From positions 62,001 through 126,000 of the forward strand of contig OZ037891.1 in NCBI GenBank assembly GCA_964035575.1: a stretch of 64,000 nt of DNA, in the 5' to 3' direction. The notes under the pieces are model-generated. The model was not told where the DNA came from. It searched no databases and saw only the letters and a program-made list of their open reading frames with translations. The DNA is from Rhynchopus sp. YZ270_cl-10 (Eukaryota > Euglenozoa > Diplonemea > Diplonemida > Diplonemidae). Shown here piece after piece: positions 12,701 to 24,000 of the stretch (positions are counted from its first letter, which is position 1; each line of letters begins with the position of its first letter). The position numbers and the translations under genes were made by a program.

Positions 12701-13800
12701 GTGATAAAGGTCCCCCACACCCGTAACGTCACACAGTAACTCTGTCCTTCTCGCCCCGCAAGGCTGGCCCCGAACACCAGCATACCTCGCTCACCCCCAC
12801 CTACAGTGTTGTTGCTGCAGTTGCTGCTGCTGCTGTTGCTGTTGCTGTCGGTGCTGCTGCAGGTGCTGCTGATGCTGTTGTTGTTGCTGGTGTTACGGTT
12901 GTTGTTGTAGTTGCTGTTGTTGCTGCTGATACTGTCCGCCCGCACATCCTGTGTCCGCCCGCGCATCCGCTGTCTGCCACCGTTGTTGTAGTTGCTGTTG
13001 TTGCTGCTGATGCTGTCCGCCCGCACATCTAGTGTCCACCCGCGCATCCACTGTCTGCCACTGTTGTTGTAGTTGTTGTTGTTGTTGCTGCTGATGCTGC
13101 CCGCCCGCACATCTAGTGTCCGCCCGCGCATCCACTGTCTGCCACTGTTGTTGTAGTTGCTGTTGTTGCTGCTGATGCTGTCCGCCCGCACATCTAGTGT
13201 CCGCCCACGCATCCAGTGTCTGCCACCGTTGTTGTAGTTGTTGTTGTTGTTGCTGCTATCAAAGCTGCAGCCGCTTGGGTTGTTGGGCACAGGCCTCTTT
13301 TTGGGGTAATAATGGGGGGGAATGGGGGTGCACCTGCAGCTTCTGTAGCCGCTGCACATGAAGCCCTTGCGGCCATTGCTGCAGGTGTAGATGTTGCTGG
13401 TGTGGTTGTTGGAGCCGCTATTGTTGCAGTAGACGCTGCCATAGAGGCCATCACTCCAGTCATGGCTGCTCATGTTGCTGCAGCGAGAACGTGGTACCTG
13501 AGAGTGCTGAGTTGGTGTTGAGGAGCCCACTCGCGATACGTGCCTGCCGCAACCGTGGGAGGTACTGATGTTGATGGCAGTGCTCCTGCTCACGATGCTG
13601 CTGCTCATGCTGCTGCTGCTCATGCTGCTGCTGCACATGCTGCTGCTGCTCATGCTGCTGCTCATGCTGCTCCTGCTCATGCTGCTGCTGCTGCGCATGT
13701 TGCTCATGTTGCTGCACCAGCTTCGGCTGTCACCCCCGCCATCATCCATGGCTCCACACAGGAGCACCATAGCCCAAAGCTGGGCACTCCACCTGCACAT
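6793..13800 (-). CDS. Retrotransposon B polyprotein (OTU-ZnF-RT-RLE-OTU), 2335 aa
   Basis: Predicted retrotransposition polyprotein. The first ATG in frame is at 13800; the frame is open four codons further but lacks an earlier ATG. Order: Ser/Met/Asn-rich repeats (to about 330); hydrophobic/basic segment shared with the other family; OTU-like protease 1 (GECMY with Cys618, NNHYEE with His733); C-x4-C zinc finger with H-x3-H; reverse transcriptase (Asp1197 in QIDYENAFN, YLDD 1282-1285); CCHC knuckle (CRQC...GDHIFAC); restriction-like endonuclease core (KPADIL with Asp1673, AIDVTV with Asp1689, the same 16-residue spacing as in D); OTU-like protease 2 (VGDCAFDAV with Cys1897, GHFSPL with His2009); Cys-rich finger. 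It lacks the long coiled coil and Ser-rich tail of D. No stop or frameshift breaks it, so it may be functional. Domain calls are by motif reading. Confidence 0.85.
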   Translation of the reverse strand: MCRWSAQLWAMVLLCGAMDDGGGDSRSWCSNMSNMRSSSSMSRSSMSSSMSSSSMCSSSMSSSSMSSSIVSRSTAINISTSHGCGRHVSRVGSSTPTQHSQVPRSRCSNMSSHDWSDGLYGSVYCNNSGSNNHTSNIYTCSNGRKGFMCSGYRSCRCTPIPPHYYPKKRPVPNNPSGCSFDSSNNNNNYNNGGRHWMRGRTLDVRADSISSNNSNYNNSGRQWMRGRTLDVRAGSISSNNNNNYNNSGRQWMRGWTLDVRADSISSNNSNYNNGGRQRMRGRTQDVRADSISSNNSNYNNNRNTSNNNSISSTCSSTDSNSNSSSSNCSNNTVGGGERGMLVFGASLAGREGQSYCVTLRVWGTFITPNVHMGRAEHGLGFDWWSILWERLSSLRRPDPRWVAEAPEWGVFVSFAVLDMWKDRRAPTLSHLILWLVGRRGTRRTRRGHRSLNWTKAQASRFRRRKAPCKRPPSQLFRRIRAAVVRVALQWVAIWALVCVGYELGRSAPRALGCALIRDAELLSVLLRKGLLQGRYRARSGRLWLRVLASRVWVFMQRLRRPAGTGDGWELSPQSISLGPGALAGGADGDINPEEAANLDAFLEVHGGKRVPNAANGECMYVALLGKKNALYLDVSKARTELADRARVTKVKTGLRRYFETEAQLSSFIDGLTNPEVWGNHLTLHLAANAWSTTIAVVQPGPNPVVTINPAASSKDLRTQKDRRVRVVSLLNNHYEEVQMDPKNALAMVQSAPFAELDPKGLTATPIPAMTKESPSPLGADAPRLFCPVPCCNGSSLHRPQPFSVPGLRTHIGAHLSSGDHIPHDTLNKLGLGQCEACGGIRSASKETCLQCAKLVKAIAKPTPRERTAVEKADDVDLPEWWEIAQIPIRTTDAIPTSIDRPAAVEFTQALEDVAAVGDEASWKRLCMFAKLVLPAKRGGKHLKTKVAVLRQKDVDEWREGEIAAMWRAAANRTGGTKKEKERKEPTWEEREKAMVREVRNGRMAAGMSRLHKGGLAERTEESTDILRRKHPHEEPQPATSLPEIASEPLKPIAALKAINSMAKGSAPGPFGLRGDHLKGWMVKHPDLNILPLMTQVLDLLRRGKAPSETAMFMAGATLVALKKGDQGDVRPISAGNTLRRVVSKIEVASVREKARGVLLPGRQVGVAVDGGLEAATMVVAAYAKRHQGSDKVIVQIDYENAFNSIFRKTFLEATRKYLPSISPWVEWCYNSHTGLVYGDEMIPSTRGAQQGDPAGPLLFSLGIKALTDEVRAVQGIDCSIWYLDDGTIMGNPEAVARALELVRTRSAELGLKVKLSKCEVIALGQQTPLDLDRAGLPVCSHTTDLAETCSACEGKVMSVKYGGFAFLGAPIGDDEYCEAYMEKKVEEFAVQLRLLQKVSDSQAGLTLLRQCEGFARMVFYMRAIGHACTHKYLSQYDKEVDAALAALFGDEDGGLPEEARRQAALPCRVGGMGVRRIRDHWTAAAMGARSGLHQLCTELDPSFTWDAEGWERTATLYNEQVAEGARIDPKLQPAVPLRQRDLSAGILEEQLRDLFVKGDAYDKARLNSLALPQAGSWLTAPPTWEHYIPPIAFKAAARLRLHLPIYAEGVSCRQCNQPMDTRGDHIFACRMGGHRILRHNSVRDYVYGAANEAGLSPILEPNHLILGNNKPADILLSTGVGESRGRAIDVTVWTPTSASMVQGAAVAKGYAATKAETAKRKKHGDACAAERLAFTPFALETTGGLGPAAASIWQQMLRFAADRKLGNRVEMSQRWNWGLGTTLQRQIGKAATDRGSLTGCLRGPLRERVDLDPTVDPEEGDLIRLPPDHLPNLEVTDDHQGDIRVSAEEEPETGNEKETAPETAAQDPTPHSELEANLVKWGLSRPQVPVPFRVGDCAFDAVCWSVRSWKVVTSSTLRSLAVERVKRDADLARNAMPDLATWVRWMSLAGNRDRRSWADQTALAGLARALQVVIVAVVSSDSKVHIHRPASKSNGAVAVLHTGAHEAGHFSPLCMTDNTFAYLRSLAPDTPLPEMQCHSTGALSRMEERPGRQGELLTCENCALITECSVPHWFCSSCERTWCEGCGSANAKCVLRAKPVQPVQPVQPTTSQTVGGSYYNSNPAPPQDAATEVKEEVMDEEDSADCADHDTTMDNNTATAAESFVWGPSEQSYNTTPTALTGDHHLGSAKTGGWTAKSHAERRTKLTTLGTSRRAQGNHTRRSGVVEDRSAETTARRPSPPISRGSDVEAKGLVPHSQKEGDRVPRNVEEWADCFFPRGGTRREGMTPLAPEVAYEALDAWWDQREELGRVGGRQTSQYGALRAVLVLMMEATFK
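12895..13260 (-). repeat. Tandem ~80-bp coding repeats in B
   Basis: Four consecutive units of 27-28 codons encode variants of SISSNNSNYNN followed by GRQWMRGRTLDVRAD, in frame with the polyprotein. Units differ by point changes and by one codon in the Asn run. A second low-complexity stretch (ATG/AGC-rich, 13560-13720) encodes Ser/Met repeats. Confidence 0.85.
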
Positions 13801-14042
13801 CTTCACCACCAAGAAAACAAAAAAGTCAAAACAGTAAAAAACAAAAGGACAAGGAAGACAAAATACACGTCTCTACCTGCACTTCGCCAGAGAGGAACTA
13901 CTCAACGGCCTTCTCTCTGCCCAGGACACGCCACTAGGAGGCGACAGGTAGGACCCACACAAGGGGGAAAACAAGTGGGGGAAAGGGGATAAGGGGAGAA
14001 GCAAAGGACAAGATGGGGTAGTGTGTAGCAAAACGTGTGTGC

Positions 14043-14077
<35 letters not shown>

Positions 14078-15034
14078 GCCAAGGCTCGCTTTTTTTTATC
14101 TACATCCAGTGACAGAGGGGGTACTTACTAGTCAAGCGAGTATGTAAACAGCTAGATGTCCAGACAAGGGCACTTTACTATTGTACTGGCAAGACAGTGC
14201 CTGAAAACACAGTTAGTGGCACTAAAATAGAAAGCATGTGGGACAACTACAACCAACACTTCCCTGCAAATAAGCAAAAGGGTCGTATGTGAGTGCAATT
14301 TTTCCCAAAAGGAAAAGGGGAGGGGATGGGACGGGAGGGTTGCTCTGTCTACCGGTGTAGTTTTATTTTGCTTTGTCTTGGGGAGGGGAGGGGAGGAGAA
14401 GGAGGGGATTGAGTGAGCCGTTTCCTCTGTAACACACAAACAAATAAAAAGGAAGTTCCATAATCTTTTTAGTAGTTTTCTTTTTGGTGAAAATTTTTGA
14501 GAACTTCTGTAAGTGTGACCTGACCCGACTGACTGACACCCAAAGGGTAAAACAACAATAACGCACAACAAAATCAACAACAACAATGGTGGGTCTCGTG
14601 CTTACCTGTGGTGGTTTTGAAAAATGAAAAATTGAAATTGACCTTCACAAGGTAAAAATGAAAAACTAAAGGAGTGAAAAAAGGAACTCAAAGGACAAGA
14701 GTTCTGTACAAACTCTACTCTACTGCACAATCTATAAAAGTGGCCCAATGGCTCCTGATGCCACTGGCCTGGCTCTTAGACAGGTCTTCCTCCGAGACTG
14801 CCCTCTACCCTCAGAGCCTCGTCCAAGGGGTAAGGGCCGTCGCTGGGGTAGACCCGTCCTAGCCAGCAGCCAACCAAAAATATTAACAAAAAGGAAGGGG
14901 GGCGGAAAGGGGGGAAAGGGGGGGCAAACCCCAAAGGATGAAAAGAACAAAAAACACAAAATAAAAAGGGTTAAAAATAAACATGGGGCAAACTGTCATT
15001 CTCACACACTCTCACCCTCTAACTCTCTAACTCT

Positions 15035-18000
15035 CTAATTCTTTTTATTCCCCTTTTTCCCCTTCCTTCCTCCGCTCTGTCTCCCCTTCTGTCCACCACC
15101 GCGACCATTGCGCCCTCTCTGCACCTCCTGGGGCGAGAGCACATGCTGCGTCGCTTGTGCCACTGCGTCGGTGAACACGTTCGACGTGTTGGACCTACCC
15201 TGAGCTGCATGGCGCTGGGGTCCTTTGGGAGCTGGGGAAGGAGCAGGTTGGGCGGAGGAGGTTGCATTGCCACGGCCTGCCGATGAGGAGGAGGAAGAAG
15301 TGGAGACTGCAGGTTGGGCGATGGAGGTTGTAGTGCCACGGCCTGCAGAGGTGGAGGAAGAAGAAGAAGAAGAGGAGGCTTGAGGTTGTCGGCCTATTCC
15401 CTCTCGAGCCGCTCGTGCCTCATTCTCCCTCCTTGTACTCTCCGCTGCAAAGGCCTGCCCCCTACTGCTCCGGTTGTCCGTCAGGGCATGCAACGTCGAC
15501 TTTGCCTTGCACTTTTCCTGAACCGACCACTCATGCAAACCCACCACCTTCATCACCTCATACCACTGAGTGAAAGTAGCGGTAGAGAGGGGGAGTGACA
15601 ACAAGGGTCTGCCATCCTGTTTCTCTCCCTGACGGTAGTGGAACAGGGAGATCCACTTCGTCACAGAAGAAGGCACCGGCGACCCCATGGTGAGGCACGG
15701 GAAAAGACCCCCCCTCTCCGTCCGCTCCTCCTCCGTCCACATCCAAGCCTCGCTCTGCGCCCTCAGCAATTCCCTCACCCTCGCTTGCTTCTTCTGGTCA
15801 GGGATGCCTTCCACTGACAGAGAAAGCGAGCGATCCGCCCCCTCCATCGCGGTGTCGAGGTCCTCCTCCTGCTCCTGCTCATCATCATCCATCTCCTCCA
15901 CCTTCACACGCACCTCGGTGTCTGCCGCCTCGGCCTGTCGCCCCACCTCCTCCTCCAGCTGATCCCGAGAAGGGGTTCCCCAGCTGACCCTGCCTTCCCG
16001 AACGACGATGACCGCGCTGGTCTTGCCCCAGGTGTCGCAGTATCCGGCCTCCCCTGCTATCTTCCTAACCGCCTGACGGGCGACCACCGACTCCGGGCAA
16101 TCACCGTCCCCCTCCCCGTTCCCACTCCACGGCTGCTGTGTCGCCCAGCAGTACAGGAACTCGCCCGGGCACGGAGAAGCACCTTGAGGACCAAAGAGAG
16201 CCATCCAGTCGCCGACACAGTCAGGTTCGAGTCCTTCAGGGTCGTCGCCCACCGCTCTCCGCACCGCATGGCAGGGGAGGAATAGCCGCCCTTCGCACAC
16301 CACCCCAAAGCACCGCCCGTATGCCACCATGCGTTCTGCCTCCAGCTGTCGGGAGAGGTTCACCGCCGTCAACAACAGAGTGGTCGCCTTCTGCTCCGAC
16401 TCATGCTTAGCTGCGATGGCGTAATGCCTCTCGCAGCGTTGCCTGTCATACTCCGCCCGGAGCGACTCTCCTGCTTCGGGGTGCCGATCGCAGTCTTCCA
16501 AGTACTGCGCATGCATCTTCTTCGCGTCCTCTGCGAGTTCCCGCTTGTGCCTGGCGGTCAGCTCCTCCACACGATGCCTGTCCGCCGCCTTCGCCTGGTC
16601 CAGACGCACATTCTGTTCCTCCAGGAAACGACTCAACTCCTGCTGGCGGTCGCCAAAAGTGCCCCGAAGCGCGGCCAAATCCGGTCCCCACGACCGACGA
16701 TGCTCCCGCCGTACCTCCAGGGCTTGCTGCCACGCGTCCGACGCACGCTGCAACGCTTCCTTCTTCACCTGGTCCGCCTTTTGTTGTTGCTGCTTCTGCT
16801 GTTTCCGTTGCTTCTCGTGCTTCTGCTGCTTCTGTTCTGCCTGCTGCCCCTCTTCGCCCGCCATTGGCATGTCTACCTCCTCGACGTCCTCGCCCTCGGG
16901 AGCTGGCACTGCTGGAGAAGGAGCCCGTTTAGGTGGTGGGTCTCCGCTCCCCTCCGCAGAGGCAGCCTGAGCCGGAACATTCGAGTGCAAAAAAGACAGG
17001 GCACTGAAATATTCCGCCCTGCCAATTTGCGACAGAGGGCAGTGCTTGGACCCCTGAGCGCAGTGCAGACATGCCAAGCCACCACACGTGTGACAGCAGA
17101 AGTGTGCGTCCGACGCATCGAAGAGCTTGCTGCATTGTTCGCACTGCAGGAAAGTGTTCGACGCCTCCGCCTCCCTCGCTCCCACAAAAGCCATGGGGCG
17201 CTCTGACTGGCACTCCCCCTTACCACCTGTGGCCTCAAAAGACAGGATGTGCTGCTGCAGAGCCGGGTCCATGGTGAGGGGCTCGTAGTGTCCCGGGATA
17301 CTGCCGGATCCATCTGCCGCATCCTGGTCACCCGAGTGGAGGAGAAGGACCACTGCCTTAGGCCGTTTTCTTGGCACCATCAGAGAAGGGCGGGCGAACT
17401 CGTTGAGGATGACCACAGATACCTCAAGAGCCTCCCCTGCCCCCGCCACTGCAATGGCATCCGCCCACGTACGCTCGTCTCCTCTGTCCCCACTCGTCAT
17501 CAGCCGCTGCCAGACCCCAAAATTAGGGACAGCCGCACTCGACAGATCAGCGCGGCCCTGGACCTTCTTCACTGCCGCCTGGCGCAGACCCTCCACCGAC
17601 AAATCCGTGCGCCCAGTGGCGAAGAGCAAAGCCTCAAAAGCACAGTCCCCCGCCACAAACGACCAAGTCACCTTCGAGGCTCCCAGCTTGGCCGCCTGTT
17701 CCGTCGCCCGAGGCCTCTGCGCTGCCGGGCACTCACGCAAAAACTCCCACTCACGCACCACATCGAGACCCGGCCCTTCCGGAATCACGGTAGCCGAATC
17801 GAACCTCCCGGTCCGCTTCCTCGGTGGCTCCACGTGGTCCGGCTTCACGTCCCTCTTGCGCTTCCCCTGCTGCTCCTCCGACCGGTCTGGAGCAGGACGA
17901 CTCATATCGTCGTCAGGGTTCGCATCATCACAGAGAGGTTCCACGGCCCCTGCACTGCGGCGTCCAAACCGGTCCATGTCCTCTGCAGACGGTGCCACAT

Positions 18001-21000
18001 CTACCTCCACACACGGCTCCCGCTTCAGGGTGGCAATCCCTACACACATAGCACCCCGCTCCAGAAAGGAAGATGCGACCTTTTTCTGGTACGCCACCGC
18101 AATGCTCTCCCGGATGCGCAACTCTGCCGACCCTGTCAGGTGCGACGTCTGTCCCGTCGTCAGGCCTCCAAGCTGCGCAATCAAGAGGTTCGCCTCGTCG
18201 CCTGCACCCCCGAAGGCTTCAAACACAATAGGGGAGAACTTGGTGTTGATCTTGTTCAAATCCCGCTCGTGCTTCTCCCGTTTGACCTGGCCCTGGTTCT
18301 TCGCCGACCAGCCCACAAACTTCGAGGCCCCTGTTCTGTAGGAAGGCAAGGTGGGGCACACGTGGGTGATGTCCAAACAACGAGGTCCATTTTCCGCCAC
18401 TCCTACTGGGAGGTAGACGTCGCCTGGCCGCTTCTTCGACTCCAAATCCACTCTCACGGTCTCCTCCAAAGCAGGGTCCAAGCCCGCCCCTTGAGCCGCT
18501 CTGTACACCGAATCCCGCAAGGCGTTGTGGCGGGCGACGCGGTGTTTGGCGTAGGGGCAGCCAAAGGTGTGGTCGCCAAAGGAGTCCATGACAACCCTTT
18601 TCTGCCCCCCCTGACATGCCGAGCAAGTCGTTCCCTCCGCATGGATGGCCACCCCTAGTCGGAAACGGGTCACAACCGCAAAGTCCGCTGAAGACATCTG
18701 GTTCCTTGCTGAGGGTGTCGCCGTGAGGTACGTCCCAGAAAGCGGCAGGAGAAGGGACTTCATCCGTGCTCGGTCTCGCATGCAGAGCTGTTGCATCAAC
18801 TTGTCTGCCTGGGCGTCAATCACCGCAGACGACAGACTCTGCTGCTCCAGGATCTTCTTCGGCTGAGCCCTGTCCACGTGAAACGCCACCGGTACCCTGG
18901 AGTTGTACTCCTCAGCCGCGCTGTTCCATCTCTCCTCATCCCAGGTGAACGCAGGGTCCAAGGCCTGCGACAGTTGCAGGTTCCCTGACTGAGAGGCGAG
19001 GGACGCAGCCGTCCGATGGTCCACTGTGCGACGGATACCCAGCCCCCCAAGCGCCACAGGAAGCGCCGCCTGCGCCCTTGCCAACTCCGGCAGCGCCCCA
19101 TCCGGGTCATGCAGAAGCGCAGCCAGGCACCTGTCAATCAGGTCGTCAAAAGCCGTCAGGTACTCCGCGCACTGTGGGATCCCCCGCATGTAGAACACCA
19201 TGCGGCAGTAGCCTTCGCAGTATCTCAGTACGTAGAAGGCTGCCTGGGAGTCCCCGAGGTCCACAAGGGCTTCCAGGTTGCGGCGGGAATCGTCCACCTT
19301 CCGGGCCATGTACTCCTCGCAGAAAGCCGCAGACCCAATGGGGATGCCCAAGAAATCGAACCCATCCACATCCAACAGCCGAAACCCGCCTTCACCCATG
19401 GCGTCCTGTCCACCCTCGTTCAACGTGAACCCCACGGCCTCGAGATCCTCCTTGGAGACGCCACCAGTGGAGATGAGCTCACACTTGTTCGCGTTCACCT
19501 CCAACCCCAGTTCGGAGCTACGAGTGCACAGAACCTGGTACGCCTCGAAAACCGCCTTAGGGGACCCCCTCAGAGAGCCGTCATCGAGGTACCACAAAGT
19601 CCCATCCAGGCCTGGGTGCCCCTTCAGCTCTAGCGCCATCTGGTGTATGGTCAGGGAGAAGAGAAGCGGGCCCAAGGGATCTCCTTGTTGAGCTCCGCGC
19701 TGAGACTTTATGGTATCCCCACCATAGAACAGGCTAGAGTGCTCCAGGTAACACCATCGCACCCATGGGGCCAGCTCGGGGAGGTTGGCGTCGACCGCTC
19801 TTAGCATCGACAGGCGGTCTACGCAGTTGAACGCGTTACGGTAGTCAATTTTCAAAATGACTTTACCTTTTCCGCGGTTGCGCCCGGCGTACTGCGAGAT
19901 AACATCAGTCGCCACTGCCGCCCCCCTTGCCGTTGCCACCCCCACCTGGTTCCCTCGAAGAAGAAGCGTCCTAGCAGGCACCCGCACTCGCGCCGACAGA
20001 ATCTTTCCCACCAGTCTGCGGAGAGTGTCCCCAACCGCAATCGGACGCACGTCCTCCTCCAGGCCCGGCCCCTTTGCAGGCTTCCGGAGAGCCACCAAGT
20101 TAGCGCCGGCGAAGAACTCAGCCACCTCCACTGGAGCATTTCCTCGTGCCAAAGACGTCAACACTGCGGCCAGCGCTGCCAAAGTTCCCTTAGCCCGCCT
20201 CTGTAGGCAAAGTGTACGAAGGTGCGCGCCCGTCACGTTCGAGGGACCCGCCGCCGATGACTTCGGCATGCTCCGCAGGGCCTTCATCACCTCCACCACT
20301 GTCACCGGTGGGACCTCCTGAGGCTGTGGCCAATCCGCCTGCTCCAGGGCCTTGGCATCAGCTGCGGCTGGGTGCTTCGTCTGAAGCTTTTCCAGCGTCG
20401 CCGGTGTCTGTGGGGCGAGGCCGTCGCTGGTAGCGCATGACATGGCCTGGCTCGGGAGTCCTGCTCTCGCTTTGGCTATGGTGCGCTTCCGTCTCCCTTC
20501 GTCAGTGTCTTCATCCGACCACCCAGAGGGCCTTGGCTTCCGCTCCTCTACCGTTTGCTCCCACAGGGCGACATACTGGCCAGCCTTCCAAGCCTCCAAG
20601 TCCTTCCCCCAGGTGCTCGTCAAACGTCGCTCCTGGTCCTTGCCCCCTCGCTCTGTCCGTGTCCGGTGCAACACTGTGAAGAACAGTGCAAGGCGCTTCC
20701 AGGCCACCTCGTCCTGGTACTCCAGGATGTCCATGAGGACCCTCAGGAAGAGCTCGCTGTACAGCTGCAGGTGTTTGTCTGGGCACCCGCCCTTCAGCTG
20801 GATCCTGGTGGTCCCCATGACTTCAAAGGAGGGGAGGTCATCCTGATCTGTCAGCATTCCTCGACTGGAGGGAGACGGAGCGGTGAAGCCTTCTTCGCCA
20901 AAGTGCACCGTACAGGTGTTGCAGACCTCCTTGCTCTGCGGCAATAGCATGTCGCACTGATCGTTCGCACAGCGCGACATGCCCAAGTGGCCCAACAGCT

Positions 21001-24000
21001 CGTCGGGGATGTACGCTCCATCCGCCTGGTGGCGACGCATGTGCTGCAGCAAGCCCTTACGAGACAGGCCCCCGACCGCATCACTCGAAGACAAAATTCC
21101 CGCTCTGCATCCATCAAAGGGGCAGAACACCCGATCCGCATTGATGTGTCCCAGCTTGGTAGCCAGGGGGGCGGTGGTGGTGGTGTTGGTGGGGATGATG
21201 CCATCCAAATGCGCTGTGTCCAGCACTGCCTGCCGAGCCTCCTTCCTCATCTTCTCTGCCATCCCCTCCTTGGTCTTCCCCACCTCCGGGACAAGCTCCA
21301 CTGCCTCAAAGTGAGAGTCACAGAGAGCGATGACGACCGTGGGAAGTTTCGCTTGGAAGCTCTCCGCGTACGACTTGGCGACTCTTTTGCTACCAGGGGT
21401 GATGCGCACGAGGGGGTTCTCTTCCGACGCCTGCACTACCACGATGTTGATGCGGGATGCTGTCGCGGTGAGCTGAAGCCCCAAGTGGTTGAGGTGGGCC
21501 TCGCCGGTCACACCATTGGCAAACTCCGTCATGGCCTCCTGCGACCCCAGCACCTGCACCAGGCGGTTCGACACCTCCACTGCTGTGTCATACAGCTGCT
21601 TGCGCATTGCCCTCACGTCCGGCTGCGTGTCGTGGTCCCAGAGGTGTAGTGCCACATAACCACAATCATTTGTGGACACGTTGGGGATGCGTTTAGCTCC
21701 AAACTTCGCCAGAGTCGCGTCCACAGACACCGCTTGCTCTGTATACGCAGGAGCGTTCACGTTTGCGCACCCACCGGTCAACGCAAACGGGGACAAGCTG
21801 ATCGGGTGCTCCGGATCAGCAGGGGCAGGGCGCAGGTCCCAGGGCGTCACCGCTCGCCACAACAGCGACAGCAAGACCAGTAGGGACACCACCAGCATGC
21901 CAAATGCCATCCCGATCCTACGAGTCCACCTGCGTGCTGCCACACGGCGCACCTCCAAGAGAAGAACCCAGCCAAGTGGGCGCGCGACGCCGACCAGTGC
22001 CACAAAACCCGCCAAACAACCACCTGCGGACCATGCAACCCACACCCACTCGGCTGCACACACCGACAACTGACCCACCCCCATCACACTGGCCCTCACC
22101 AAGCTGGCAGCCACTCGGATCCCTCCGGTCCATCGGCGCACTCGCTCGCTCGCCCCTTCCAGCCACCGCCATCCTCTCCGAACGCGGCACAGTCCCCGCA
22201 GCACACCCACCCCCAGCACCTCCGCGTCCCGAAAAAGCGCGCAACCCAAAACATGTGGCGCTGACCTCCCAAGCTCAGACCCCACAAAAACCAGAACCCA
22301 GATGGCCACACACTGCAAAGCACCTCTCAACGCATCGGCGACCCTGATCCTGCGGAAAACTGGGTGCGCTGCCGGAGAGGGCGGACGATTGCAGGGCGCC
22401 TTGCGCCGACGGAGCCTGCCCGCCTGTGACTTGGTCCAGTTCAAGGACCGGTGTCCTCGTCGCGTCCTCCTGGTCCTCCTGCCCACTAGCCACAAAATGA
22501 GATGACTGAGGGTAGGGGCGCGTCTGTCCTTCCACAGATCCAGGACCGCGAACGACACAAACACTCCCCACTCAGGTGCCTCGACTACCCAGCAGGGGTC
22601 AGGTTGACGCAAGGAGGTGAAGACCTCCCAGAGGTTGCACCACCAGTCGAACCAAAACTCTATCTGTACACACCCCTTTTGCCACACCCGCATCATCACA
22701 CAGCCACTCTGTCCTTCTCGCCCCTCAAGGCTGACCCCGAACACCAGCATACCTCGCTCACCACCCCCTAAGTTGTTGTTGCTGCGTCTGCTGTTGATGT
22801 TGGTGCTGCTGTTGGACCTGCTGTTGGAACTGCTGCTGCAGAAGTCTATGGAACTGCAGTTGAAACTGCTGTTGTGCCTGCTGTTGGAACTGCTGCTGGA
22901 ACTGCTTTTGGAGACGCTGTTGGACCTGCTGTTGGAACCGCTGCTGCAGAAGTCTTTGGAACTGCTGTTAAAACTGCTGTTAAGCCTGCTGTTGGAACTG
23001 CTGTTGGACCTGCCGTTAGAGCTGCTGCCGCAGAAGTCCTTGGAACTGCTGATGAAACTGCTGTTGTGCCTGCTGTTGTGCCTGTTGCTGGAACTGCTTT
23101 TGGAAACGCTGTTGGAACTGCTGCTGCAGAAGCCATTGGAACTGCTGTTTAAACTGCTGTTGTGCCTGCTGTTGGAACTGCTGCTGGAACTGCTGCTGGA
23201 ACGGCTGTTGGAAACGCTGCTGCAGAAGTCTTTGGAACTGCTGTTGAAACTGCTGCTAAGCCTGCTGTTGGACCTGCTGTTGGAGCTGCTGCTGCCGAAG
23301 TCTTTGGAACTGCAGTTGAAACTGCTGTTGTGCCTGCTGTTGGAACTGCTGCTGGAACTGCTTTTGGAGACGCTGTTGGACCTGCTGTTGGAACCGCTGC
23401 TGCAGAAGTCTTTGGAACTGCTGTTAAAACTGCTGTTAAGCCTGCTGTTGGAACTGCTGTTGGACCTGCCGTTAGAGCTGCTGCCGCAGAAGTCCTTGGA
23501 ACTGCTGATGAAACTGCTGTTGTGCCTGTTGCTGGAACTGCTTTTGGAAACGCTGTTGGAACTGCTGCTGCAGAAGCCATTGGAACTGCTGTTTACACTG
23601 CTGTTGTGCCTGCTGTTGGAACTGCTGCTGGAACTGCTGTTGGAGACGCTGCTGGACCCGCCGTTGGAGCTGCTGCCGCAGAAGCCATTGGAACTGCTGT
23701 TGAAACTGCTGTTGTGCCTGCTGTTGGACCTGCTGTTGGAGCTGCTGCTGCAGAAGTCTTTGGAACTGCAGTTGAAACTGCTGTTGTGCCTGCTGTTGGA
23801 ACTGCTGCTGGAACTGCTGCTGGAACTGCTTTTGGAAACGCTCTTGCTGCTGCAGAAGCCGTTGGAACTGCTGTTTAAACTGCTGTTGTGCCTGCTGTTG
23901 GACCTGCTGTTGGAACCGCTGCTGCAGAAGCCTTTGGAACTGCTGGTGAAAAAGCTGTAGAGCCTGCTGTTGGAACTGCTGCTGTAAAGGCCTTTGGAAC

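Larger units (their letters stand above)
5949..14045 (-). mobile_element. Full-length non-LTR retrotransposon B (second family)
   Basis: B reads on the minus strand from 14045 (5' end GGGGCACACACG) to a 59-A tail (5949-6007). The 5' UTR is about 245 bp, the single polyprotein frame is 6793-13800, and the 3' UTR is about 785 bp. The 3' UTR contains CGAGCGAAGCGAGG twice (near 6075 and 6200). The 3' end joins the target TGTACTGGC (minus-strand reading) inside the 3' UTR of A. The 5' end abuts the 31-A tail of element E. No LTRs are present. The RT and endonuclease are clearly diverged from A/C/D, but the 5' coding module is close to theirs. Confidence 0.85.

Noticed and set aside
17249-18658. 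469-aa frame antisense to the RT-endonuclease region, present in four copies
   Set aside because: Its conservation merely mirrors the retrotransposon copies; composition is Arg/His/Pro-rich and no domain is seen.
22617-23960. 447-aa Leu-rich plus-strand frame (also at 31897 and 35733)
   Set aside because: Product of the CAG-type minisatellite read in reverse; it conserves no domain and its length follows repeat number.
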